Source of the DNA: Norana najaformis
Taxonomy: Eukaryota; Annelida; Clitellata; Crassiclitellata; Hormogastridae
DNA: 64,000 nt
Direction of reading: 5' to 3'
Assembly (NCBI GenBank): GCA_964023275.1
Contig: OZ029921.1
Span: 16,274,704 to 16,338,703 of the forward strand
Shown here: piece after piece, positions 51,006-61,529 of the stretch
Numbering within the stretch: position 1 is the stretch's first letter
Layout of the letters: each line of letters starts with the position of its first letter
Made by a program: the position numbers and the translations under genes
The notes under the pieces: generated by a model
Database searches by the model: none
Seen by the model: only the letters and a program-made list of their open reading frames with translations
Told to the model about the DNA's origin: nothing

Positions 51006-54000
51006 CTACAGAAGAACCACAGATTCAGAACAAATGATAAGATCACTCTACTGAAATAACCAAAACAGTGTTCTTTATTCAAACAATCATTAATTAAGAA
51101 TACACTCAATTAAATAATTTAGAATTATATACCATTAAAATAATCGCTTATTCAATCAGATCTGTTAGACAGCCATGCAAGATTTCAGCAACCCTGAGAG
51201 CTTCTTAGCAGCCACAACATAAATAATCTGATAGAGAGTGGGCCCATCAATGTGAAATTGTTGGGGGACAAGCGATTGAAACGGCGTGTAAACCAGACAT
51301 ATGTAAAACAGCCCAGACAGCCATATTCAATGGACCCAAGCCGGCCCACTGGGCATCACTGTTGACAACTGGTGGCCAGCTATGTGTCACAGCACCTAAA
51401 CTAACAAGACTATCAGGTGGATAATGCTGAAATAACCTAAATTATTTTCTAATATCCTAAAGTATTCTCTAACTAAACCCCTACTACAGTAGGCCTATCT
51501 ACCATCTCTTCGTTTCATTTAAGACAGAAAGAGAAAGATTAATGTGTCAGACATCAAACTTGAATCAGAGGCAAATTAGCACAGTTAAAAATATTTTACA
51601 CGGAGCTTGTAATCTAATTTTAAAAAAGAAAAAATGCAAAATACTAAAACTTGATAACGCTATTAAATAAAATTTAACAATAAATTTAAATTTAAAAATA
51701 AAAATAATTAACACAGTGGAATGTTTTCAAGATAATATATCACCTAGATTCAACAGTGTCCAAAGAGTTTATACTCCAAGTCATACCTTAATTTGTTAGG
51801 TTCATCTAGTTCAGAAGAAGGTTTTACAGAGCATGTTATTTACTTCTGTGTCTAGCTTTTAGCTCTATTTTTCTCTAGAAAATCGGTTTTTTGGCATAAG
51901 TTTAAAATTTTGACTCATTCCATGAGCCTAAAATCAGTCGAGTCATTGTACTATCATTTGACAGATGGCAGCAGCAATAATCTCTCTTTCCTGGATAATG
52001 CTTTCCCCACAATAATGGTTTATGCATTTTCTCTCCAATCCAACTTCTGATAATAAATTCTTCACAAAATCGCACTGTTTTGTTTCATCTTTTATCCAAC
52101 TACGCAGAACTGTCTCTGCCGTAACAAGATCTCTAGAAGTTTTGGCTACCATGTCACCACTACGGAAACAGTCTATAAAAACTAGTTTTTCCTCATCAGC
52201 GTATGAATGCCAATGCCAGATTTAGCCATTATGAAATAAGGCATACTTAAGATATCTAAATATACAAGCGCGATACATCTAACCAAAATGGAATGGAAAT
52301 GAAATAAGGCTCAAAGAACGTGTTTATTGTTCATGTGATTTAATTAAACCTACTTCATCTGTTCAGATATTTAGTGCCACACTGTAGGCTTTTCTACAGC
52401 ATGTTAACTAACAGTGTGTTAAGTCAAGAGCTTTGGGAAACATGACGCCACTTCACGTTATAGGGGATAATGGGTAAAAATTTAACACGTAAACACATCC
52501 ACACTGTACACACATACATACGATCTATAAACATACTCATGTTTCAAATAAGCCTCAATTCTTGAAACAATTCTCAACCGTATTCGGTACTCTATTCAAT
52601 CCACCCAGCATCAAAATTAAACAAACACCATCAGTATTTCAAAAAACATGATCAGCATACCAGCAGCTGGAGTATCTTCATTTACGTTCAGATCTGGATT
52701 TTCTTCATTGTTTTCATCTTTGTCGATTTCATCGCCATCGACACCCAATTCCAAGATGCACTGGCAACAGACCCACTTTCCTACAAGCAGAGAAGGCTAA
52801 ACCATAGACAACCAGCACACAAAACCATTTCAGAAAGACTCAGACTTCTAGGTTATACGCCAGATGACCAGTTTTACCCAAGTCGAGACGTGCGGTGGAA
52901 GACCAGTGCACGAGAAGTCACAGCCTAGCTAAATGAGTACATAAATGTGCCAAATGAAACACATCCAATGCTACAGTGCAAAACAAAATTAACAGAGAAC
53001 ATGCACAACAGGCCATTTATGCAGTCGTATTTCGAGCCACTTACATACTGTACTGTCCAAAGGCTCAGCAGGAAATAGCAGTTTGGCATAGTATTTTAAA
53101 AAAATCAATAGGATATACCTTTGGGTTTTTCTTTCAGCGGAGGTTGATGACAGTTCATATGATATCCTTTATCACAGGCATCACAAAATAGCATGGCATC
53201 CTATTGAAAAAAATGATAAAGTATATTATTATCACAGTGTACTTCAGTTGTACACTGTAATTAGTATACCACAAATTTCAACACCATGGTGTCACTTAGA
53301 TCAGTTTGAAAAGGTTAATGGTGAAGATCTGAAAGAGCTTCTGTCATCTTCTCTACTAAGACACATGCACTTGATGATCCTATGCCAACCTTCCTTCACT
53401 GATGAGCTGCCCCCTTTCCTTGTGCAGTACTGTAATTCACTGCTGGCCAAAGTAATCCTTTCAGCAGGTCAAAGGCTTGCAATTCTAGGACCTATTTGGT
53501 ACCATATCCATGTTTTTGTTGGTTGTCTAAATCAGTGACTTACAATTTTTGCCAAACAGTTGAATATAAGCTACTGCAGAGATTTATAAAGCTACCACCA
53601 AATGAATCACAATATAAATTTGTGAAGACCTTTATACAGTACAGATAACAACATCCACACAATATGCTGACACACAGCCTGTTTAACAGATTGGCAGCCC
53701 TTCACCCCAAAGGGTCATCTGTCAGCCCTTTAGCCCAGTTGGTCATGTGAAGAAAAGGTTTAAAAAAAAATGCTACATTATTATTCATGCATATATGCAT
53801 ACATAATGCAAAGATTTAAGCAAAGGATATATATATAACTTTTAACGTAGTTTTGTTAAATTTCCTGCCACAGACAAAATGACCACAGTCAATTTAATCC
53901 AAAATGTTTAAAGAAAGATATTTGATGCCATGGTCAGCGCCACAGAGAAAATTATGACATATCATGATGTTATGTAATGGTGCAGCTACAGAGTTTCTTT

Positions 54001-57000
54001 ACAGTATGTGATCAAGGCAAAACAGTGGTGATTTCGCTGTAGTTCTGTCAGGTTGGAATGTGGACTACGAGGTCAACGCAGAGATCTTACCATTGCACAA
54101 TGGAGGACAGTGTAGCTCTAGAACACCTCATGCAAGGTTTGTTAATCGCCCTTTGTATGAGGTAACAGATGGTAAATATTGTTCTAGTAAAGTGCATTAG
54201 CTAATGGCCACTTTGAGGACATTAGTCAAAAATCACACCGAAAAACAAGGACACTTACAGCATCTCCCGAGTCATTGCAAATGGTACACGTTTTACAGTC
54301 AATACATTGCCATGGAGACCTGCAGGCTCTTCTTGCCAATTCCTCACTGTAGTCCATGCATGAAGGATGTGCTGGACAATTACACATGAGAACGTCATGT
54401 ACAAAAGTTTACGATAAAGTTAGGCATGGATATTATCCATTTATTATGCACAATCAACAATATAAAATGCACAAACCAGAAAAGGTTTGCTTTACGTGTA
54501 TACAATGAAACAGTGCATTCCAGAAGTCCAAAATATGGGGACATCTGATTATGTCTACTGACTTCTACAGAACTTAAGCCAAACAACAAAAGATCAATGA
54601 GAATCATGAAAGTCCTGGTCCATAAACTGTTGGACAGTGCTTCTATATTTATTAATGTTAAAAGGCTGATCCAGCTATGAATAGTAAAAAACTTTGGTGA
54701 GGCCTAGCACATCACAGTTCACAATATAATGAAAACCATATGTAATACGAGAGTCCGAGCAGAAGGACCACCTTTGGCTTGACAATCCTTGCAAATCAGA
54801 AGATCTTCAGGTTCTCCATTGCGGTTGCTGGCAGCCGTCTGAAGGCAGTAGTCGCACTTGAGATCCTTGTTTTCCTTCTCGGAGGTCGACAAAGAGGACT
54901 TGTGATCGCTCTTCTCACTACCTTCGTGACGTGCCCTCTTGACAGGTGGGTATGACTGGAAGTCAGGGCCGAGGTTCTTCTTAAACTTCTGTTGAAGATG
55001 CATCAAACCAAAATCATATATACATGAATCATTTCAAAACGTATTTAAGTGAATCAATGAACACATCACAGAACAAGGGTCACATCAAAAGATACAAATA
55101 TGGACAGCAGAAATTTTTCATGCAAAGTAAAATAGCCACTTATTTACTAAATGAATGTGTCAACAAGTCTTCAGAGTCAAGGTCAAGGGTTGAAGGCTGA
55201 TTGCGGCCATAGCACAAACATAATATCAAATCTAGTATTTCTTGAAGTTGAAGAAATTGTTATGATTAAGGCATGGCCAATTAGCAAATGAAATCAGTGG
55301 GATGCCAAATGACACCAGCAGCTATTGGCTGACCTCAAACCATATGTACCTTTCGAAGGTAATTGAGAGAATAGAAACAAAGGGTCATCTTACAAGTTAG
55401 AAATTTCTGACCTCATGCTAAAGTCATGGTTTCACTTCAAACAGGATCATTCACTGGAAACAATTAAAACTGTTTAGACTCACATCTGCATAAGTGGTGC
55501 CATTCATTCTTCTGGATGTCAGTGTGTTGCATAACACAATGGAACACAACATTATGATCACATGATTCACCACCCCCTAAACAATCAGTGGTATACCTTT
55601 ACAAAGGCTTCACTCCTTTTTGCATGGGTGAATGATGATAGGGACACTGAGCTCTGACCACAAGATCTGGGCATCAGTTCTATCCATTGTCTGAAATGCC
55701 TCAGTCCTTGAGCCACTACTTCACATCCTCAACTCTGTTAATTTAAATATTATATTAAAGTATCCATGCCTCTATCAGTTGATCTCACCCAAGTCATTAC
55801 TTCAGCACAGGTCATCGGTATGCCAATGACCTTCAGCTAGTGCTTGACCCGTCACCTGCCTGATGTGCATGTCTGTATATTGATCATGCTACTGCCTCAG
55901 AATCTGGCAAAGATGACTGGAATCCTGTTTTCCACTCATGATATGAGTGTGCTTCCTGATGAAGAACTTACCACATCAAACTCACTCTTTATGTCTGCTT
56001 CTGCCAGCCGGATCCTGTACATTTCTTACAAATTACCTGTAATTCAATGCCACTGTCACTCCTTCATCTTGAAGTGAACCGAACAATGTACCTTGCTCTT
56101 TGCAGGCCAAACAATGTCGTGGATAAGTCAACTCCAGTACATCCTAATTCTGCTCCCTGAGTAGTAGCCAAAAGGCAGAAATTCCCATATAATGAGTTTA
56201 AACAAACACACGACAAACAAGTCAAAATCCTTATGCAGTTATAAACCTTGCCGGTTGGTACCACCCTTTCATACCTAAGAGAGCTACCTGATCCAGTTTA
56301 GAGTAGGCTATGCTCCCCTGACTCATTAAATCAGTTACACAGCCATGATGCAGCATTTTAGAGGTTATAAAAGGCACTATATAAATGCCATGATAGAGGC
56401 ATGTTGACTGCATTAATGGAACCTTACGGATGTACTGCTAGTGGTGTTGGCATATGGCTAAAATTCTTCAAAGAGGCAGCAACAGCCTAGTTACTTAAAC
56501 ATTAAAGATGTGTACATAAAGAGATGAAGTCTCTAAAGAAAAAGCATGCAGCAAAACTTCACCATGCAAGGGGAATTAAGAGAATGTCCTCAAAACTTTA
56601 AAGGAATTAATAGTTTCAAACCTCTAGTACATTGTACAATGTGTGGCTAACTTTCTGCAAGCATATAACTCTATTTCAACTACTTTAATGTAGTTTTCAG
56701 CAAGAGAAGAGTTGCTGTAAAAAATGATATCAGGGGAGAGACTGTCAAATGTGAATCCAAGAAATGCAAACTAAAGAAAAATTGAACTCAAAACATATAA
56801 CCTTAGTACTTGAAATGGTAAAACACAAGTGTTAAGTAATGTAACTAAATTTCATAATAAATGAAAATGTTATCACTTACAAACAGAAATAAGGCAAAGC
56901 TGTGAAAAAACCAGGCCTAAATAACAAATTAAACTTTAATAATTTTCAAGGTATAAAATATTCTCATACCAAAACAAAGATTTTGCTGACTGCAAATAGA

Positions 57001-60000
57001 ACCAAAGAAAGCAGTAAAATTAAACAATCTGAAATTGTTCAAACTTTTAATGAAAATTAAACTATATAAGTTACAGATTTTAATAAAATGCCTGCAACAG
57101 AAAATAGTAAAGCAAGAGAAAAATTAACTAAATAATAATCCACTAAATAAGATGCAACTACAAAAATTCAACTCTCGCAGAAAGAAATACATTCAAGCAT
57201 TTAAGAGTAACTGAAGACCTCACCGAACATTTCTTTGGCCTGCTAGTCATTATTCTGTGGTTAAACTGCATAAAAAGACAATTTCTAACATCTACAATCA
57301 CTATGCATTGCATAACACAAGGAGACTTTTAAACAGCAAGCAAATTAAATGCCACACAATAGAGTATATGCCAATAATGTTAAGCATTAAATGTCCTTGC
57401 ACTAAAAAGGCAACAATAAACTCTTTACATACGTAGCAAGCACAAGAAGCAGCAAAGTGCTCTAAAAAGTAAGTTCACTCTTTAGTAGCTCTCACGAATC
57501 AATTTCTAAACTTCATTCAGTAAATCAAAGGCAAGAAAAGAAATTAGCCAATCAATCACATACAATACTTTCCAGAAAACAAGTTCAATCCAAACAGTCA
57601 AAAAATTGTACGACCTGAAACCACAGACCTAGAAAAGCAGGACATCACTGTACACAGACTGGAACCTACTTCCAATAATGCGTTTAGAAGCCAAGTTAAC
57701 TGCTGTGGTGCAATAAGTTTGTATTACAATGAGGTCCAGATGAATAATAACATAACACTTTTAACAACATGGAGACCAAACTTAGCTGAGTTAAATCTGG
57801 GATCCATGTTGTTGACCAATTAATATCAATATTCAAGTCAATAGGGAGGGGAATAACGTTTAATAATTTTTAACACAAAATAAATAAATCAGCAGCTCTG
57901 CCATTGTACAGATAGAGGTGAAGGCTTATTTACTTATTTACACACCTCATAAACACGCCTAAGAATGGGACTGAAGGGTCTTTCAGCTCAAGCTAAAAAA
58001 TTATTACAGCTGGACAACAGCAACGTTTTTAACCTGCCAATGAGAGTCGGTCTTCTTTCAGAGTGGCAGATTGCACAGTGCATTAGTCTTTTGCCTCTTG
58101 TGACCAAGATGTAAATCCCGGTTTGTCATGTAAAACTGATACATCTTTGTCAAGCTGTGTAATCCATAAGGAAAGGTTGCCGGTTGTAGAACTGCTGCTA
58201 AATAGGGGAAGATAACCCATCTGGTAAGATGGATGCTTCTAAATAAACTTCAAAGATGCATGGTCCTGAAGTGAGAGATCATTTGCTTGTTTTTGATTTG
58301 ATTGTTTGAAGTGCAAACAAGCCACAGTAATCCAGTGGCAGGACACCTGTCCTCACCCACACCTTGTGTTGGTACTCATTTGCCAACCGATATTTTATGG
58401 AGGGCTGAGTGGGTGCTAAGTGGCATAACATTACAAGAACAGAACTCATCCACATACTAACCGGACTCGATTTCTCTTAACTTCACTGCACCTGCCAGCA
58501 TTGTATCAACAAATCTAAGTTGCCACCAGATGCTGTTGTTCAACATACTATTCATCCACAATGTTCTTGAGCCCCAGGACGATGTTTATGAGGACAAATG
58601 TTAAAGAGGAATGTCACAAATGAGCCATAACCTTACATCATCATATCAATCCCAGAGAGATGGTGGTTTGTGTCAGGCCAAATTGCAAGGTACACTGTGG
58701 ATGGTCACTCACTCAAGTACTACCTCAGCTGCAGTGCCAAGGCTTCACCTAAGTTTTAATCAACTTATGTGCAGTTTTAGGCATTGTAGTTCACGGCCCT
58801 TGTGGCACTGGCTGTCACAGACTCAATCTACTGTACGAGAACCTCGGTAAATCAACCAATTCTTAGTACTCAATCAATCTAACAATGAATCAATGGGTGC
58901 ATTCCATTTCTGCTCTGAATATTCACTTTGTGATAATTTTCGAGAAATGGATGCTTGAGATTGTCCTTCTTATAAGCAATATGGCTACCCCAGATTGCAA
59001 GAGAAATTAGAGCACAGCAAGCTTATGGATGGACTGCCAAACATAAGTGGGTAATCCGACAGGCAGAGCACCATAATAACTATTCGTGAATGTCAAATTT
59101 CTTGATAACAACAGCAGAATTTTCAAAAGACTCTGAGTTACTCTGCGATTTTTTCATTTATTGACACCAATAAAACTACTTTTGATACTTTGTGTTAGTC
59201 TGATTACTCACTAACTTATTATTGGGAGTCCTTCATGGCAAAGCAGATCTGCTTGACTGCCAGAAGTACGTAAATGAAAATGATAAAATCTTGTAACAGT
59301 TACCAACAGCTATTTTCTTACCTTTCGCTTGTTTGAAGCAAGCTTTATCTTTTTTGGACTGACAACTTTGCTTGGGATTTCTGATTTTGATCCTTCACCG
59401 AGACCATTACCAGAACTGTTTTCGTTTCCACTTTGATCAGACTCAGCACCACTCAACTTCGCAGAGCTTCTGCCAATACCCCTTTTTCCCTTAACTAGTT
59501 CATATTTTATACATCCCTTCTGACCTGTCTGTTTGCCTAAACCAGTTTTGGTTGATCGACTGCTTGTGTTTTCATCTGCTGACACATCTGGAACACTTTC
59601 AACGTCACTTTTTTCTGACCCTTTCTGTTGCGTCGTTGTTTCAGTACCTTTTAGTGGAGCAGTATCTGACTCATCAGCAACCTGTGTCGCTACTGACTCG
59701 TCCAAAACCTCTTCTTCAGTCTCTTCATCTGATGGCGGCTTGACCTTAACTTTTTTCTTAAGTGGAGGTCTACCCCGTTTTCCTTTCGTTTTTGTCAGAA
59801 CAGCTTTAACTTTTTTCAACTTTAACAGTTTCTTTTTGGGGAGTTTTGCTCGCATTACTGCTATGGTTTTGCGATCCGAAGACTCGTCAATATCGCCGCG
59901 CTTACGACGCTTCCATTTAGCGGGGTTTCTGTAGCTGATGTTGCCCTTGTAGTTGACTTTGATGACAAGGTTTTCGGCTACCATGGCAGCCAAGGTGTTT

Positions 60001-60134
60001 TGGACTTCATCAGCACTCAGTCCATGACGTCGTTCAACCATGTGGCAAATACGAGCAAGGTCTGGGCGGGCCTTTCGACCGCGCAACTGGTCGATCGTTT
60101 CCAGGATCGGCTCCGCAAACTTTGTCTTTGACAT
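49585..60134 (-). CDS. SAMD1-like: Winged-helix / tandem PHD finger / SAM domain chromatin protein (SAMD1-like)
   Basis: Exons in transcript order: 59322-60134, 57224-57265 (candidate), 54772-54988, 54259-54371, 53119-53200, 52661-52780, 50927-51005, 50373-50532, 49585-49719. All joins are GT-AG and in phase, giving 586 residues with the 42-nt exon or 572 without. Domains: SAMD1-type winged helix (about 6-75), AT-hook KRGRP (about 119-123), long charged linker, DPF/KAT6-like tandem PHD (about 330-432), acidic spacer, SAM (about 515-582). In SAMD1 the winged helix binds unmethylated CpG-rich DNA and the SAM domain multimerises. Tandem PHD fingers of DPF and KAT6 proteins read acetylated or unmodified H3 tails. 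I infer a nuclear CpG-island chromatin reader; no acetyltransferase or other catalytic domain is present. The start ATG has A at -3. It is convergent with ARFGEF. Confidence 0.9.
49915..50170 (+). mobile_element. LINE reverse-transcriptase fragment in a SAMD1-like intron
   Basis: Reads [17 protein letters not shown] and, after a shift, [16 protein letters not shown], matching LHWLPVQARI.FK...HGL.PSYLADL of CR1/Jockey-like elements. It lies between the last two exons of the SAMD1-like gene, antisense to it, after a TAT repeat at 49902-49919. Confidence 0.65.
51234..52506 (-). mobile_element. Pogo/Tigger-like DNA transposon, 1.27 kb
   Basis: In the intron between exons 6 and 7 of the SAMD1-like gene. 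TA flanks both ends (51232-51233, 52507-52508). The start CAGTGTGGATGTGTTTACGT and the far end match the copy at 8190-9000 in opposite orientation. The minus strand encodes [20 protein letters not shown] then [20 protein letters not shown], a helix-turn-helix like the N-terminus of pogo/CENP-B-type transposases. The catalytic DDE domain is not seen. Confidence 0.75.
52661..54988 (-). CDS. SAMD1-like: SAMD1-like exons 3-6: tandem PHD fingers
   Basis: Exons 54772-54988, 54259-54371, 53119-53200 and 52661-52780. Finger 1 reads CDYC, then CKDC, AHPSC and CIDC; finger 2 reads CTIC, CDAC, HMNC and CCQC, so every zinc ligand is present. The motifs [20 protein letters not shown] and [15 protein letters not shown] are typical of the DPF/PHF10/KAT6 double PHD. 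The fingers are split over four exons and the joins are inside codons (for example AAA G/CA and AAA G/GA). Exon 6 runs on into an acidic tail ([11 protein letters not shown]). Confidence 0.93.
53290..53590 (+). mobile_element. Degenerate LINE fragment
   Basis: Reads [20 protein letters not shown] then LL, resembling the finger region of CR1/Jockey-like reverse transcriptase (the YCNSLL motif). It is in the intron just upstream of the second half of the PHD pair. Identification is weak. Confidence 0.4.
53591..54258. other. SAMD1-like intron between exons 4 and 5, remainder
   Basis: No recognisable repeat or frame apart from an ATAT run near 53828. Confidence 0.5.
54989..55779. other. SAMD1-like intron, nothing identified
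   Basis: Between exon 3 and a LINE relic. No open frame, RNA or repeat recognised. Confidence 0.45.
55780..56400 (+). mobile_element. CR1/Jockey-like LINE relic
   Basis: Reads [15 protein letters not shown], a decayed form of the catalytic YADD motif (YAND here), then after gaps [11 protein letters not shown], and ends GGCACTATATAAATGCCATG, the usual 3' end in this window. It lies in the large intron of the SAMD1-like gene, antisense to it. Confidence 0.65.
56401..59321. other. SAMD1-like first intron, remainder
   Basis: Contains the candidate microexon (57224-57265). At 58310-58350 it has a short repeat CCACAGTAATCCAGTGGCAG, related to 1459-1478. Otherwise AT-rich intron with nothing identified; the plus-strand frame 58611-58850 has no similarity. 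Confidence 0.45.
57224..57265 (-). CDS. SAMD1-like: Candidate 42-nt microexon of the SAMD1-like gene
   Basis: On the minus strand a pyrimidine-rich ctttttatgcag acceptor precedes 42 nt, which are followed by a GTGAGG donor. The 14 codons have no stop and read [14 protein letters not shown]. Both ends are phase 0, exactly matching the phase of the flanking exons, so inclusion is frame-neutral. The basic RPKK run suits the lysine-rich linker. This is a splice-signal inference without homology support, and the exon could be alternative or spurious. Confidence 0.45.
59322..60134 (-). CDS. SAMD1-like: SAMD1-like exon 1: winged helix and AT-hook
   Basis: 813 nt, 271 residues, ending AAAG/GTAAGA. 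The N-terminus [20 protein letters not shown] with [13 protein letters not shown] is the SAMD1 winged helix, close to human SAMD1 in my recollection; the KAT6 N-terminal helix is a more distant relative. Basic runs ([19 protein letters not shown]) look like nuclear localisation signals. [12 protein letters not shown] is an AT-hook. The rest is Ser/Glu/Thr-rich. The open frame continues a few codons past the donor to a stop (VRK), which is intron. Confidence 0.92.
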
Positions 60135-60180
60135 AATGACAACTTTAAAAACATCAATGTTACGTTTTTCGACAAAACAG

Positions 60181-60262
60181 TGCGTCGTTTTTAAATAAGA
60201 CGCATAACATAATTATTTCAACTAGTTAACAAACTTCGTATTATCTCACATCCGGAAGATGG
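60181..60262 (-). promoter_or_regulatory. Candidate promoter of the SAMD1-like gene
   Basis: Upstream of the minus-strand ATG (60134), the sequence holds an inverted pair TGCGTC (60181-60186) and GACGCA (60199-60204). A TCCGGAAGATGG stretch near 60251-60262 resembles adjacent ETS (CCGGAAG) and YY1 (AAGATGG) sites. This combination is common in TATA-less promoters of housekeeping chromatin genes. It is motif evidence only. Confidence 0.3.
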
Positions 60263-60639
60263 GCAAGAACATACACAAGAGTATCAGGCGCCAGCTATTT
60301 ACGTCGTCTGATGGCTGCCTTCCAATGAGCTAGTGTCGTTAGGAACATCGTTGTTCCGGCATATCACAAATAATTTGCACAGTTGCATTAACCATTGGAA
60401 AATCAAATCATATATTAAAAACTAGTAAATTTTTCAAATATGAACCACATGGTTAGGCCTACTGTTTCATGATTGGTTAGTGTTACAGTAAAGTTAGTAG
60501 TTTATGGAGAAATTAGATGCGTGCGGTTACCCTCTCTTAAGGATTCAGATTTGCAGCATATGCAAATATACATAGGTCTCTAGGCTTAATCGTAATTAAC
60601 CAAGAAATTAACTCGTGGGGAACCAAATTATACTATGCC

Positions 60640-61090
60640 TAGTTAGCTACATCGGTAAGTGCGTACGCCAAGGAGCCTCTGTACGTGGGGATTCCAGGTT
60701 CGCGTCCCGGTGGTGGCTTATTTCAGAGACTTAAATCTCGGGCTAGAACGGTTCGTGCACGGGGACGTACACGGGCGTGGAGCCATTCAAACGGGCAGCG
60801 GTGGTGAAGGATCTCACCCCATAAATTCATTGCAAAACGAGCAGGGTCAAGGCCATACGGTCGCTATATAAAACCTATACATTACATTTATATTCAGTGT
60901 AAATGTTTTTCTATAGCGACCAATTTCAATCACCACCCACCGTAGCCGTTTGACTGACTGCCTGCCTGACTCTTGGATCTTGACCTGGAACCGAACCCTT
61001 TTTGCCCATCGATTTTGTCTTGACTGAGCGCCTGTGAATAGGCTGGACTTTAGGCGCTGTAGAAATCTCGAGTTTACAATTACGATTACG
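60640..61090 (+). mobile_element. tRNA-derived SINE, composite
   Basis: The head has an A-box-like TAGCTACATCGGTAAG at about 60643 and a perfect B-box GGTTCGCGTCCC at 60697-60708. The tail GGCGCTGTAGAAATCTCGAG with TTACAATTACGATTACG (to 61090) matches 280-345. The length and internal similarity suggest two SINEs joined. Confidence 0.7.
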
Positions 61091-61109
61091 CATGGGCTCG
61101 ACGCTCCTC

Positions 61110-61215
61110 ACTTTTTAATGAATTTTTCCAATGGGATCCTTTACCATCGCTGCCTGTTTGACTGGACGCCACGCCATTTAATTAAGATCCCGTGTACACG
61201 GGCCGAGCAGACAAA
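61110..61215 (+). mobile_element. SINE fragment, inverted relative to 60745-60835
   Basis: GGGATCCTTTACCATCGCTG and CCTGTTTGACTGGACGCCAC are the reverse complement of the segment at 60770-60828 with few changes, and match 205-265 in direct orientation. Confidence 0.65.
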
Positions 61216-61281
61216 ACCTTTTTAAATAAGCCACGATCGGTATTCGAACGGCATTCTCACGAACAGAGGCATATAAACAGC

Positions 61282-61529
61282 TGTGTGCGTGCGTGCGCGT
61301 TTCAGCGCGTGTGCGTGCATGTGTGTGTGTGTGTGTGTGCGTGCGTGCGTGTGTGAGAGAGAAAGAGACAGAGAGACAGAGAAAGACAGAGAGACAGAGA
61401 GAGACAGAGAGAGAGAGAAAAAGAGAGACAGACAGAGAGACAGAGAGACAGAGAGAGAGACAGAGACAGAGACAGTGAGGGAGACAGAGAGAGACAGAGA
61501 GAGACAGAGAGAGACAGAGACAGAGAGAT
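61282..61529. repeat. Compound microsatellite (GT)n then (GAGACA)n
   Basis: GTGTGTGC-type repeats to about 61354, then GAGAGACAGAGA-type repeats to 61529. All three plus frames and their complements are open through it only because of the repeat, so no gene is called. Confidence 0.95.

Noticed and set aside
59533..59934. 133-codon plus-strand frame
   Set aside because: Antisense shadow of exon 1 of the SAMD1-like gene, rich in Ser/Phe as expected from a Lys/Glu/Ser-rich complement.
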